Positions 16,164-24,698 of a stretch of DNA of 64,000 nt are shown here, in pieces. Location: assembly GCA_963777165.1 (NCBI GenBank), contig CAVZPO010000028.1, positions 47,156-111,155 of the forward strand, given 5' to 3'. The notes beneath the pieces were generated by a model that saw only the letters and a list, made by a program, of their open reading frames with translations, did no database searches and was not told the DNA's origin. A program made the position numbers and the translations under genes. The stretch's first letter is position 1, and the number at the start of each line of letters is the position of its first letter. The stretch comes from DYJB01 sp963777165. Lineage in GTDB: Bacteria > Chloroflexota > Anaerolineae > Anaerolineales > E44-bin32.

Positions 16164-16455
16164 GCGCCACCCCCTGGCGTACCAGGGCCACAATGTGAGG
16201 GTCGGACATGCGGTAGAACACCTCGCGCCCGCTGCGGCGCGCATCGACCAGGCGCATCTGCCGCAGGCCGCGCAGATGGTGGGAGACGGCCGACTCGCTC
16301 ACCCCCACCAGGCGGGCCAGCGTGCCCACATTGCGTTCGCCCTCCATCAGGGCCGTGACGATCTGTACCCGGCTGCCGTCGCTGAAGGCGCGGAAGAGCT
16401 CGGCCACATGGGCTGCAGTATGCGCATCAAGGGGCGCCGGGTTGCGCTTCACCAT
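16147..16455 (-). CDS. ArsR/SmtB family transcriptional regulator
   Basis: This 102-residue winged helix-turn-helix repressor contains LFRAFSDGSRVQIVTALMEGE and the recognition region GVSESAVSHHLRGLRQMRLV (about residues 51-70), followed by the wing ARRSGREVFYRM. It lacks an obvious ELCVC-type metal site in the recognition helix. The C-terminal helix has DPHIVALVRQGVAH, whose Asp and His residues fit the alpha-5 zinc site of SmtB/CzrA-type sensors. An imperfect SmtB-like inverted repeat sits at its own promoter. Likely targets are itself and the downstream small protein and VIT1-like transporter. Confidence 0.9.
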   Translation of the reverse strand: MVKRNPAPLDAHTAAHVAELFRAFSDGSRVQIVTALMEGERNVGTLARLVGVSESAVSHHLRGLRQMRLVDARRSGREVFYRMSDPHIVALVRQGVAHVLED

Positions 16456-16467
16456 GATATCAACCTA

Positions 16468-16487
16468 TGAACAACTGCTCAATTATA
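16468..16487 (-). promoter_or_regulatory. Candidate ArsR operator and -10 box
   Basis: The inverted repeat TGAACAACTGCTCA (16468-16481) resembles SmtB/ArsR operators. A TATAAT -10 box on the minus strand (16482-16487) lies directly upstream of it, so a bound repressor would cover the transcript start about 20 bases before the ArsR ATG. The -35 region is weak. The rest of 16456-16619 shows no gene. Confidence 0.55.
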
Positions 16488-16619
16488 CCACTTACAACAA
16501 CAGGCCGGGTTGGAGCCGGGCCGTTCCTTTCCCTGATGGGATCGCCGGTGGGGTTCCGGACGCGAAGCGCAGCCGTCGGCGGCTGCGGCCTCTGTTCCAA
16601 TTCCTGGATGGCGGACGGG

Positions 16620-17873
16620 TCAGGGTGCGATCACCGACCCCGGTGGCAGCACAGCGTCCTTCGGGATCACGACGATTCCGTCGCGCACCGTCCAGTTCTG
16701 GTCGTCCAGATCGACGCCGCGTGGGAAGGGCTCGATGCGGACGTTCTCGCCGATGCGGGCGTTCTTATCAATGATTGCCCCCTCGATCCGGCAGCCGCGG
16801 CCGATCCCCATCGGGGGCGTGTTGCCCGGCCAGGCCGGCCCCTGGCCCTCGTAGTAGTCGGCGCCCATCAGCACCGTGTCGCGGATCACGACGTCGTCGC
16901 CGATCAGACTGCGCAGCCCGACGACCGACGAGCGAATCTCGGCCCCCTGCACCACGCAGCCATCGGCCAGAAGCACTCGGTCGAGCTTCACATCGTAGAT
17001 GCGCGAGCCGGGCAGGAAGCGCGGCCTGGTGAATACCGGGCCGGAGACGTCCTCGAAACTGAACATCGGATGGGGTTGCGCCAGGGCCAGGTTGGCGTCA
17101 TAGAACGCCCGGATCGTCCCGATGTCCGCCCAGTAGCCGTGGAAGGGAAAGCCGAACACGCGATGCGATTGGATGGCCGCCGGGATCACGTCGCCGCCGA
17201 AGTCGGTGAACGGCCCGGCCATCAACTCCGACAGCACCTCGGACCGGAAGATGTAGATGCCCATCGAGCCGACGTACGGTTTGGCGGGGTCGTCGCGGCT
17301 GACAAATCCGTGCAGGGCCTGCGGCGTCTGCGGCTTCTCGACGAACGAGCGGATGCGGCCGTCCGCACCCAGCTTGAGGATCCCGAAGCGCACCGCGTCC
17401 TCCGCCGCCACCGGCTGCACGGCGACGGTCACATCCGCCTGCTCGGTGCGGTGGACCTCCAACAGATGGGCGTAATCCATCCGGTACAGGTGGTCGCCGG
17501 CCAGGATCAGTACATCGCGTGCGCCGGTGACCTCGATCTCGACCAACTGCTTGCGGACGGCGTCGGCCGTTCCCTGATACCAGTCCTCGCTGGTGAAGGT
17601 CTGCACTGCCGCCAGCACCTGCACCCAGCCGGGGTGAAAGGAGTCGAAGTTGTAGGTACGGGCGATGTGTCGATGCAGGGAGACCGAGTTGAACTGGGTC
17701 AGAATGGAGATCTGGTGGATGCCCGAGTTCAAGCAGTTGCTGACCGGGATGTCGATCAGGCGGTATTTCCCGGCAATCGGCACGGCCGGTTTGGCGCGGA
17801 ACTTGGTCAGCGGCCACAGGCGTGTGCCGCGGCCTCCCCCCAGGATCACGGCGAGGACGTCTTCGTAGGCCAT
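16620..17873 (-). CDS. glgC: Glucose-1-phosphate adenylyltransferase
   Basis: This 417-residue protein makes ADP-glucose from ATP and glucose 1-phosphate, the committed step of bacterial glycogen synthesis. The N-terminal nucleotidyltransferase domain carries GGGRGTRLWPLTKFRAKPAVPIAG with the first residues, then YQGTADAVRKQL, ILAGDHLYRMDY, FVEKP and a GYWADIGT motif near residue 247. The C-terminal third is a left-handed beta-helix with hexapeptide repeats. Length and motifs match the family. The ATG at 17871-17873 gives the usual start. No other glycogen genes are nearby. Confidence 0.95.
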   Translation of the reverse strand: MAYEDVLAVILGGGRGTRLWPLTKFRAKPAVPIAGKYRLIDIPVSNCLNSGIHQISILTQFNSVSLHRHIARTYNFDSFHPGWVQVLAAVQTFTSEDWYQGTADAVRKQLVEIEVTGARDVLILAGDHLYRMDYAHLLEVHRTEQADVTVAVQPVAAEDAVRFGILKLGADGRIRSFVEKPQTPQALHGFVSRDDPAKPYVGSMGIYIFRSEVLSELMAGPFTDFGGDVIPAAIQSHRVFGFPFHGYWADIGTIRAFYDANLALAQPHPMFSFEDVSGPVFTRPRFLPGSRIYDVKLDRVLLADGCVVQGAEIRSSVVGLRSLIGDDVVIRDTVLMGADYYEGQGPAWPGNTPPMGIGRGCRIEGAIIDKNARIGENVRIEPFPRGVDLDDQNWTVRDGIVVIPKDAVLPPGSVIAP

Positions 17874-17991
17874 GCGTGACCCTCCGCCCGGCTGGCGCGA
17901 ATTCTTCCCGACAGCCCAATTCTAGCCCAGCCGGAGGGGGGTTTTTCACTCCCGCGTCGCCGGCCGTGTGGGCAGGCGCCTGCAGTCGGAG

Positions 17992-18198
17992 CTACCGCCG
18001 GATGGTCCCCTCGACCTCGAGCTGCAGAGGTCGGGGAGGCGCTCCGTCACCGTAGTCGGTCAGATCCACCAGCGTGCAGCGCAGATGCAGCGCCTGCGTC
18101 CCCTGCGCCTGCGCCAGGTGAGTGACGATCGCCCCGTCGGCGCGCACCCCGAACTCTTTGAGCAGGCGCCGGATATCATCTCGCGTGTCTTCTGCCAA
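17992..18198 (-). CDS. Small uncharacterised protein downstream of the DUF92 gene
   Basis: This is a 68-residue protein if it starts at the TTG at 18196-18198, which has a good GGAGGT site four bases upstream. A longer form from the ATG at 18250-18252 (86 residues) would overlap the DUF92 gene and lacks a clear ribosome-binding site. The sequence begins AEDTRDDIRRLLKEFGVRAD, a charged helix, followed by beta-prone residues ending in LEVEGTIRR. I do not recognise a family. Conserved-looking composition and the coupled position argue that it is real. Confidence 0.6.
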   Translation of the reverse strand: MAEDTRDDIRRLLKEFGVRADGAIVTHLAQAQGTQALHLRCTLVDLTDYGDGAPPRPLQLEVEGTIRR

Positions 18199-18224
18199 AC
18201 TGACCTCCAGTTCCTGGCGAAGGG

Positions 18225-19034
18225 TCAGACCAGAATCCCGATTGCGCTCCATACCCCGACCGTCACGAGGGCGCCGGCCAGGGAGGCGCTGAAGTTCACG
18301 CCGTCGTTGTCGAGCCACCGCCAGCCACGCAGCCAGTGCGTCGGCGTGCCGCAGGTGTGCTGCGGGTGGCGCTCGGTCTCTTTGGCGCATGCCGGACAGG
18401 TGTAGATCGCCTGTACGGTCGCGCCGAGCAAGCTGTCGAGCAGTGACCCGGCCATCCCACCGATTACCGCTGCCAACGTCAGCCTCGGCATTCCGGCGAT
18501 CGCCAAAGGGATCCCGATCAGCAACGCACCGCCGAGCGCAGCCAGCAGGCCCGGCCCGCTGATCGCACCCGAGGTGCCCGGCTCGACGCTTGTGCCCGAG
18601 GTGATCAGGCGCGGCGCCCGCCGGGCAAGCACCCCCAACTCGGTCGCCCAGGTATCCGCATTGACCGCCGCCAGTGCACCCCCCAGGCCGGCGAGCCAGA
18701 GAGAATCTCCCGTCAGCCCGTATCCAACGGATAGGAGCGCCGCCAGCCCGCCGTTGGCCAGCACCTGTCCGTGATCCCGGCGGCCGCCCTTGGCGAAGGC
18801 CGTCGCCACGCGCAGTTTCCGCGCACCGCCCACGCGGGAAAGCGCACTCGACGAAAGGAAGAATAACAGCAGCAGTACGGCGGGCAGCGTGCCGCCGACC
18901 CCGAATGTCAGCGTGCCGACCGCCATGGCGGCGATTGCCCCGCTCCGAGAAAGGGAACCCGCGGCGTGCGCCCCGACCGCCACGAGGACTGCCAACAAGA
19001 AACCGCCAACCAGCTGCAAGGGATTCAGCAGCAT
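18225..19034 (-). CDS. DUF92 family membrane protein
   Basis: This 269-residue integral membrane protein belongs to the DUF92/TIGR00297 family, related to plant VTE6 phytyl-phosphate kinase and possibly to CTP-dependent polyprenol kinases. It has six to seven helices. Conserved segments include AHAAGSLSRSGAIAAMAVGT (about residues 22-41), AVNADTWATELGVL (about 122-135), a cytosolic loop with TSGTSVEPGTSGAIS, and GMAGSLLDSLLGATVQ near 190. A zinc-ribbon-like insertion CPACAKETERHPQHTCG follows. No substrate is certain; isoprenoid alcohol phosphate metabolism is inferred from the plant homologue. Confidence 0.85.
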   Translation of the reverse strand: MLLNPLQLVGGFLLAVLVAVGAHAAGSLSRSGAIAAMAVGTLTFGVGGTLPAVLLLLFFLSSSALSRVGGARKLRVATAFAKGGRRDHGQVLANGGLAALLSVGYGLTGDSLWLAGLGGALAAVNADTWATELGVLARRAPRLITSGTSVEPGTSGAISGPGLLAALGGALLIGIPLAIAGMPRLTLAAVIGGMAGSLLDSLLGATVQAIYTCPACAKETERHPQHTCGTPTHWLRGWRWLDNDGVNFSASLAGALVTVGVWSAIGILV

Positions 19035-19152
19035 CGCCCCGCCGACGACCCTCGCGCCCGGTTCGAATCGAAAGCCGCACCGTCGCGTCCGAGGCCGTCT
19101 GGCCTCTCCATCTGCAAGGCGAGCCCGGTTTGCTTCAACGCACGCATCCTCG

Positions 19153-20061
19153 CTAGCCTGCCGCCGCCAGGATCTGGAAACTCGCCCCCCACAGCAGCCC
19201 GGCCACCAGGACGGCCGTCGTCCACAGGCCGTACGCCAGCAGACGCTGGTCGTCGTTGCGGTACAGCCATAGACCGATGACCAGATCGGTCAACCAGCAG
19301 AGAGCGGCAATCATCGGCAGGAGCAGCAGGCGCGTGGGCGAAACGTAGGCCTCCGGCGTTCCGTACGGGTCGAATCCGAAAGGCACCTGGGCCGGGAGCG
19401 TCGAGGACTGGAAGGCCAGAAACCCGAGGAGCAGCAGGCACAGCGTCAGCCCCGCTAACACCAGCCCGCGCGCCCAGCGGTCGGACCACACGCGGTTGAA
19501 GAGGAAGTCTGGACGCACCCGTAAAGCGGCGATACGTTCGAGCGATCCCATGCGCACGACATCGATGTACGCCTGACGGAAACCGTCCCGATCACCGGGC
19601 GAGATGGCCAGCCAGCGATCTCCCAGCTGCAGGAGCAGCATGCCTTCCGCGCCGGTCGTGGCGAAGAACTCCACCAAGCCTAGGCCCTCCACCGGACGAT
19701 GACCGATCAGGCACCCTGGCCACCAGATTCCGCGCCCCGGTTTCAGGCGCACCTCTCCCGCCTCCGGAAGCCTGACCTCCAGCACCTCCGAAAGCGGAAC
19801 GTGCTCGAGCGCCAGGCCCCAGCGCAGTCGGAAGCCGTCCCGATCGAGATGGTAGCTGGCCGAGAACAGCCCGAACAGCCGATAGGCGATCACCAACGCT
19901 GCCGGCACGCCCAACAAGGGCAGCGCGATCCAGACGGCAATCCAGGCCGAGAATCCGAGGTCGCCGAGCCGAACCACGCCCAACGCCGCCGCCCCCGCGG
20001 TCAGCGTCAGGAGCACAAGCCCGAGCAGAGCACCAAGCAGGCGGGGCGGTTGGAAGCGCAT
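19153..20061 (-). CDS. Membrane protein with PH-like domain
   Basis: This 302-residue protein has two N-terminal helices (about residues 8-30 and 38-60), then a soluble beta-rich region (about 65-170: YHLDRDGFRLRWGLALEHVP, GLVEFFAT, MLLLQLGDRWLAISPGD) resembling bacterial PH-like membrane proteins. Three further helices follow (about 200-225, 245-265, 275-298). I use the ATG at 20061; the upstream TTG adds three residues without a ribosome-binding site. It follows the aminotransferase terminator closely. The function is unknown. Confidence 0.72.
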   Translation of the reverse strand: MRFQPPRLLGALLGLVLLTLTAGAAALGVVRLGDLGFSAWIAVWIALPLLGVPAALVIAYRLFGLFSASYHLDRDGFRLRWGLALEHVPLSEVLEVRLPEAGEVRLKPGRGIWWPGCLIGHRPVEGLGLVEFFATTGAEGMLLLQLGDRWLAISPGDRDGFRQAYIDVVRMGSLERIAALRVRPDFLFNRVWSDRWARGLVLAGLTLCLLLLGFLAFQSSTLPAQVPFGFDPYGTPEAYVSPTRLLLLPMIAALCWLTDLVIGLWLYRNDDQRLLAYGLWTTAVLVAGLLWGASFQILAAAG

Positions 20062-20072
20062 GGCGCACAATA

Positions 20073-20096
20073 CGGGGGCGCCCTTCGGCGCCCCCG
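20073..20096 (-). terminator. Hairpin after the aminotransferase gene
   Basis: Ten-base arms cgggggcgcc (20073-20082) and ggcgcccccg (20087-20096) with a four-base loop lie 24 bases after the aminotransferase stop and just before the PH-like gene. The transcribed strand continues TATTGT, so termination is plausible but incomplete. Confidence 0.65.
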
Positions 20097-20120
20097 CTCT
20101 TCCTCCCTCAGGATCCTGCG

Positions 20121-21077
20121 TTACTTGGCCGGCGCGGCAACTTCGACATACACGGGTTCGATCCAGTGCCGGTATTTCGGCACGCGGCCGCGCAGTAGAT
20201 CATCGAACAGCAGGCGCAGCCGGGCCGTGATCGGGCCCATCACCCCCGCGCCGATGGCTCGCCGGTCGGCCTGCGTCACCGCCGTCACCTGCGCCGCCGT
20301 GCCGGCCAGAAAGAACTCGTCACACACGTAGACCTCAGTCCGGTCAATCGGCCGCTCGACGACCTCCAGGCCAAGTTCTTCGCGGGCGAGCTCCATGATC
20401 GAGCGCCGGGTGATCCCCTCCAGGATATTCTCGGTGACCGGCGGGGTGATCAGCCGCCCGTCACGCACCATGAAGATGTTCATGGCGCTGGCTTCCGAGA
20501 CGTGCCCTTCCTGCGTCAGCACCAGGACCTCGTCGAAACCCGAGCGGGCCGCATCCGTCTTGATGAACGCCGAGTTGACATAGGCCCCGATAATCTTGCC
20601 CCGGGCCGGAATGGCGTTGTCATCGACGCGGCGCCAGGAGGAGAAGGTCACATGCGCATCGTCATCGCGCTCGATGTACTTGGAGAACGGCACCGAGTAG
20701 ATCGTCACCGCATCGCGCAGGTCGTGCAGCCGAACCCCGATGACTTCGGACGCCTTGTAGATCAGCGGACGAATGTAGCAGTCGCGCCGATAGCCTTCGG
20801 CGCGCACAACCTGCAGCGACAGATCGGTGAGCGCCTCCGGCGTCAGGTCGAGGTTGCAGCACAGCATCTTGGCCGAGTTCAGCAGCCGGACGAAGTGATC
20901 GCGCGGGCGGAAGATGTACAACTGCTCTTGTTCTTGGTTCCAGTAGCCGCGCAGGCCGGCGAACGCCCCGGTGCCGTAGTTCAGGGCGTGCGTCGCCACG
21001 CCGACGCGGGCCTCGGCATACGGGACGATCTTGCCCTCGAAGTACGCGAAATGAGGAAGCTCGGTGGGGCTCGCCAC
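20121..21077 (-). CDS. ilvE: Branched-chain amino acid aminotransferase
   Basis: This 318-residue fold-type IV PLP enzyme transfers the amino group between glutamate and branched-chain keto acids. It has HFAYFEGKIVPYAEARV at the start, ALNYGTGAFAGLRGY, the arginine- and tyrosine-containing YIRPLIYKAS region, the PLP-lysine region ARGKIIGAYVNS and the phosphate-binding loop EGITRRSIMELA. The C-terminal FLAGTAAQVTAV motif is family-typical. I use the GTG at 21075-21077 because GGAGGT precedes it by seven bases and the protein then starts where the family does. A promoter lies at 21129-21158. Confidence 0.93.
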   Translation of the reverse strand: MASPTELPHFAYFEGKIVPYAEARVGVATHALNYGTGAFAGLRGYWNQEQEQLYIFRPRDHFVRLLNSAKMLCCNLDLTPEALTDLSLQVVRAEGYRRDCYIRPLIYKASEVIGVRLHDLRDAVTIYSVPFSKYIERDDDAHVTFSSWRRVDDNAIPARGKIIGAYVNSAFIKTDAARSGFDEVLVLTQEGHVSEASAMNIFMVRDGRLITPPVTENILEGITRRSIMELAREELGLEVVERPIDRTEVYVCDEFFLAGTAAQVTAVTQADRRAIGAGVMGPITARLRLLFDDLLRGRVPKYRHWIEPVYVEVAAPAK

Positions 21078-21128
21078 GGGTTCCACCTCCCCGGAAGGAC
21101 GGATCGAACCACGCTGCTCCGGGGATTC

Positions 21129-21158
21129 ATTATAGCCCGCCCACACCCTGGCTGCCAG
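21129..21158 (-). promoter_or_regulatory. Probable ilvE promoter
   Basis: On the minus strand CTGGCA (21153-21158) and a perfect TATAAT (21129-21134) are 18 bases apart. Transcription would start near 21122, giving a leader of about 45 bases to the GTG start. Confidence 0.6.
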
Positions 21159-21230
21159 ATGACAAAGACAGACGCCCGGCGGCGTCAGAGCCGCGAACGA
21201 CGCCATGCTCTCGTTCTTGTGTGCCTCCCG

Positions 21231-21270
21231 AAAACACACGAACCCCGGCGCGTGCTCGGCCGGGGTTCGT
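21231..21270 (-). terminator. Intrinsic terminator of dnaK
   Basis: Perfect 12-base arms (21238-21249 and 21259-21270) with a nine-base loop are followed on the transcribed strand by GTGTTTT (21231-21237). It begins 24 bases after the dnaK stop, a textbook position. Confidence 0.8.
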
Positions 21271-21293
21271 CATGGTCTTGCTCGGCGGGTGGG

Positions 21294-23186
21294 TTAGGCC
21301 TCGCGGAACTCGCCCTCGATGACCTCGCCCTGCGGGGACTCCCCGCCCGTCCCGCCTGCAGCGGGCGGCGTCGGTCCGTCGCCCTGCTGGGCGTTCATTT
21401 GCTGGCTGAGGGCGTACGAGGCCTGTTGCACTTCCTCGGTCAGGCGTTTGATCAGCGTCTGGTCGTCGCCCTTGAGCGCCTCGCGAAGCTCGGCCACCTT
21501 GCCTTCGATCTTCTGCCGATCGGCAGCCGGGACCTTGTCGCCCAGGTCGCGCAGCGCCTTCTCGGCCTGATAGGCAAGCGAGTCGCCCTGGTTGCGGGCG
21601 TCGGCCACCTCTTTGCGCTTGCGGTCGTCCGCCTCGTGCCGCTTAGCCTCCTGCACCATGCGCTCGACGTCGTTCTTGGCCAAATTGGTCGAGGCGGTGA
21701 TGGTCACCTTTTGCTCACGGCCGGTGGCCTTGTCGCGCGCCGTCACATTCAGGATGCCGTTGGCGTCGATGTCGAACGCCACTTCGATCTGCGGCATGCC
21801 GCGCGGCGCCGGCGGGATGCCCTCCAGCCGGAAGCGGCCGAGGGTCATGTTGTCACCGGCCATCGGGCGCTCGCCCTGCAGCACATGGATATCGACTGCC
21901 GTCTGGCTGTCCTCGGCCGTCGAGAACACTTCGCTCTTCTTGACAGGGATGGTCGTATTGCGCGTGATCAGCGTCGTCATCACGCTCCCCAGCGTCTCCA
22001 CCCCCAGCGAAAGGGGCGTCACGTCCAGCAGTAGAACGTCCTTGACGTCGCCGGCCAGCACCCCGCCCTGGATGGCGGCGCCGATGGCAACGACCTCGTC
22101 CGGGTTGACGCCCTTGTGAGGTTCCTTGCCCGTCATCGAACGCACCAACTCTTGCACCATCGGCATGCGCGTCGCGCCGCCCACCAGCACCACCTCGTCC
22201 ATCTGCGAAGCACTCATCTTGGCATCCCGCAGCACAGCCTCGAAAGGCGTGCGCACGCGGGCCAGCAGGACGTCGGTCAGCTGCTCGAACTTCGCCCGGG
22301 TCAGCTTCATCTGCAGGTGCTTCGGGCCGCTGGCGTCGGCGGTGATGAAGGGCAGGTTGACCTCGGTCTCCGACAGTGTCGACAGCTCGATCTTGGCCTT
22401 CTCGGCCGCTTCGCGCAGCCGCTGCAGCGCCTGCCGGTCCTTGCGCAGATCGATCCCGGCGCTGCGCTGGAACTCCTCGGCCACCCAGGTCAGGATCGCC
22501 TGGTCCCAGTCGTCACCGCCCAAATGCGTGTCACCGTTGGTCGCCTTGACTTCGACGATGCCGTCCCCGACTTCCAGCAGGCTGACGTCGAACGTACCGC
22601 CGCCCAGGTCGAAGACCAGGATGGTCTCGTTCTCCTTCTTGTCCAGGCCGTAGGCCAGCGCCGCCGCCGTGGGCTCGTTGATGATCCGCATCACTTCCAG
22701 CCCGGCGATCCGGCCGGCGTCCTTGGTCGCCTGGCGCTGCGAGTCGTTGAAATACGCCGGGACGGTGATGACCGCCTGCGTGACGGGCGAGCCCAGGTAG
22801 GCTTCGGCATCTGCCTTGAGCTTGGCCAGCACCATGGCCGAGATTTCCTGCGGCGTGTATTCCTTGTTCGTCGCCGGGATCTTGACCCGCGCGTCGCCGC
22901 CCGTGCCGGCGATCACCGGGTAGGAGACCATGCTGCGCTCGGCCTCCACCTCGTCGTAGCGGCGTCCCATGAAGCGCTTGATCGAGTAGACGGTGTTCTC
23001 GGAGTTGACCACCGCCTGGCGCTTGGCCGTCTGGCCCACCAGGCGCTCCCCGTTCTTGGCGAATGCCACGACGGAGGGGCAAAGCCGACCGCCCTCGGCC
23101 GTCGTGATCACGGCCGGGTCGCCGCCTTCCATCACGGCCACCACGCTGTTCGTCGTTCCCAGATCGATTCCGATGATCTTACCCAT
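21294..23186 (-). CDS. dnaK: Molecular chaperone DnaK (Hsp70)
   Basis: This full-length 630-residue Hsp70 folds and protects proteins using ATP. It has the phosphate-1 motif IIGIDLGTTNSVVAVMEGG, the PAYFNDSQRQATKDAG segment, VFDLGGGTFDVSLLEVGDG, the VLVGGATRMPMVQELV motif, the interdomain linker DVLLLDVTPLSLGVET and a C-terminal lid ending in a Gly/Gln-rich tail and EFREA. I prefer the ATG at 23186 because GAGGG is eight bases upstream; the ATG six bases earlier is too close to it. grpE and dnaJ are not adjacent, and no CIRCE element is visible upstream. Confidence 0.97.
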   Translation of the reverse strand: MGKIIGIDLGTTNSVVAVMEGGDPAVITTAEGGRLCPSVVAFAKNGERLVGQTAKRQAVVNSENTVYSIKRFMGRRYDEVEAERSMVSYPVIAGTGGDARVKIPATNKEYTPQEISAMVLAKLKADAEAYLGSPVTQAVITVPAYFNDSQRQATKDAGRIAGLEVMRIINEPTAAALAYGLDKKENETILVFDLGGGTFDVSLLEVGDGIVEVKATNGDTHLGGDDWDQAILTWVAEEFQRSAGIDLRKDRQALQRLREAAEKAKIELSTLSETEVNLPFITADASGPKHLQMKLTRAKFEQLTDVLLARVRTPFEAVLRDAKMSASQMDEVVLVGGATRMPMVQELVRSMTGKEPHKGVNPDEVVAIGAAIQGGVLAGDVKDVLLLDVTPLSLGVETLGSVMTTLITRNTTIPVKKSEVFSTAEDSQTAVDIHVLQGERPMAGDNMTLGRFRLEGIPPAPRGMPQIEVAFDIDANGILNVTARDKATGREQKVTITASTNLAKNDVERMVQEAKRHEADDRKRKEVADARNQGDSLAYQAEKALRDLGDKVPAADRQKIEGKVAELREALKGDDQTLIKRLTEEVQQASYALSQQMNAQQGDGPTPPAAGGTGGESPQGEVIEGEFREA

Positions 23187-23385
23187 GCCCATATCCCTCA
23201 CTCGGCCAGCGCCCGATTCGACAGAAGGGCGCGGCGCACGGAGATTGTCTGCGTCTTGTGGTTATGGTAATCGAGGGGTGCTAGATTCATGTTAACGGTC
23301 CGTCGGAGGCAGATCGGCGGCTCGGGTAGGCGCAAGGCACGCGAGGACGTCAGGTATACTGACCTCGGGGATCGAAGGGGAGTCC

Positions 23386-24528
23386 ATGCCAGGCCTGCTC
23401 ACGCTCATCGGGTCGGGGGAAGCCTCGGCCGGGATGACGCGCATTCACCGACATCTGCTCGCCCGCCTCGGTGCGCCAGCCCGTCCCACCTTCCTGGATA
23501 CGCCCGCCGGATTCGAACTGGGGCTCGAGGCCGTCCATGCCCGATTCCGAGAGTACGTCGAGCGGCGGCTCGGGCTGCCGTTCGGCCTCGCCTCGTATCG
23601 CTCCGCGTCGGCCTCGCCCGAATCCGTCGCCTGCGCGCTCCAGGCCGTCTCGGGCGCCAACTACATCCTGGCCGGGCCAGGCAGCCCGAGCTACGCCGTG
23701 CAGCACTGGCGCGGCTCTCCGGTCTTCGAGGCTGTCGTCGAGCGCTGGCAGGCCGGAGCGCAGTTGGTGTGGGCCTCATCCGCTGCCATCGCCCTCGGCC
23801 GCTACGTGCTGCCGGTGTATGAGATCTACAAGGTTGGTGCGCCGCTGCACTGGCTCGATGGACTAGATCTGCTCGGCGCGTACGGCCTGAACCTGGCGAT
23901 CGTCACCCACTGGAACAACGCCGAGGGCGGGTCGCACGACACGCGCGCCTGCTTCATGGGGCTTGAGCGCTTCGAGCGGCTGCGGGCGATGTTGCCCACC
24001 GGGGCCGTCACGCTCGGCATCGACGAACACACCGCCTGCACGCTCGATCTGCAATCCGAGACGGTCGAGGTGCGCGGCCGCGGACACGTCACGCTCCTGG
24101 ACCGGAATCTCGAGCGCAAACACGCGCACGGGGAGACTTTCCCGCTCGACGAACTCCGTTCCGCTTCTGCCGGCGCGCCCACGGCGGCCGCACCGGCCGC
24201 ACTCTCAGAGGACAGCATCGGTCAGCGCTTCGCCCGGGCTCGCGATCTGCTGGCCCGCGGCGAAGTCGCTCCCGGTCTTCGGCTTCTAGCCGAAACCGCG
24301 CCCGCCGACCTTGCCCCGCTGTTGGCGCTTGCGGCGCGATCGGTGGAGACAGATGAACGCACGAGCACGCCGCCCGAGAAACTGGTGGCACTGCTGATCG
24401 AGCTACGCGATGCGCTGCGCGCCGCCAAACAGTGGGAGCTCTCGGACCAGATCCGCGACGGGTTGGATGGCCTGGGGATCCGCTTACAGGACACACCTGA
24501 CGGCACGACCCGGACCCGGGCGCGCTGA
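23386..24528 (+). CDS. Peptidase S51/cyanophycinase-like protein with CysRS-like C-terminal helix
   Basis: This 380-residue protein has two parts. Residues 1-235 resemble class I glutamine amidotransferase-like S51 peptidases: LLTLIGSGEASAGM, YILAGPGSPSY and a nucleophile-elbow-like QLVWASSAAIALG near residue 131, plus a catalytic-type IVTHWNNAEGG. After an Ala/Pro linker, about residues 325-375 (LIELRDALRAAKQWELSDQI, then DGLDGLGIRLQDTPDG) closely match the extreme C-terminal helices of cysteinyl-tRNA synthetase. The start follows aggggag, and a TATACT -10 box is at 23354-23359. The gene is monocistronic. Real protease activity and the role of the tail are unknown. Confidence 0.82.
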   Translation: MPGLLTLIGSGEASAGMTRIHRHLLARLGAPARPTFLDTPAGFELGLEAVHARFREYVERRLGLPFGLASYRSASASPESVACALQAVSGANYILAGPGSPSYAVQHWRGSPVFEAVVERWQAGAQLVWASSAAIALGRYVLPVYEIYKVGAPLHWLDGLDLLGAYGLNLAIVTHWNNAEGGSHDTRACFMGLERFERLRAMLPTGAVTLGIDEHTACTLDLQSETVEVRGRGHVTLLDRNLERKHAHGETFPLDELRSASAGAPTAAAPAALSEDSIGQRFARARDLLARGEVAPGLRLLAETAPADLAPLLALAARSVETDERTSTPPEKLVALLIELRDALRAAKQWELSDQIRDGLDGLGIRLQDTPDGTTRTRAR

Positions 24529-24698
24529 CACCCGCCCGGGTTGCTTGTGCGCGGCGCCGAGAGCGCAAACGCATCGCGGCCACCGCGGCGCATCGGTGTC
24601 ACGTTGGACCCGTCAGCTGGACGGTGATCCTCAGCCGCGACCTGGCCTCATAATCCTCGAACCGCGGCGCGTGCCCGCAGCCTGCCGGCCGAGGAAGG

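Noticed and set aside
17919..17947. TAGAAT box upstream of glgC
   Set aside because: No acceptable -35 element is present at suitable distance, so no promoter is claimed.
22116..23270. A 384-codon open frame antisense to dnaK
   Set aside because: It mirrors codon periodicity of dnaK on the other strand, has low-complexity His/Arg/Leu composition and no ribosome-binding site. Similar long antisense frames lie opposite glgC, the calcium ATPase and the pst genes and are GC-driven shadows.
23272..23283. Possible CIRCE (HrcA) half-site upstream of dnaK
   Set aside because: Only a loose half (gaggggtgctag) is present and the matching inverted half is absent, so HrcA control cannot be claimed.
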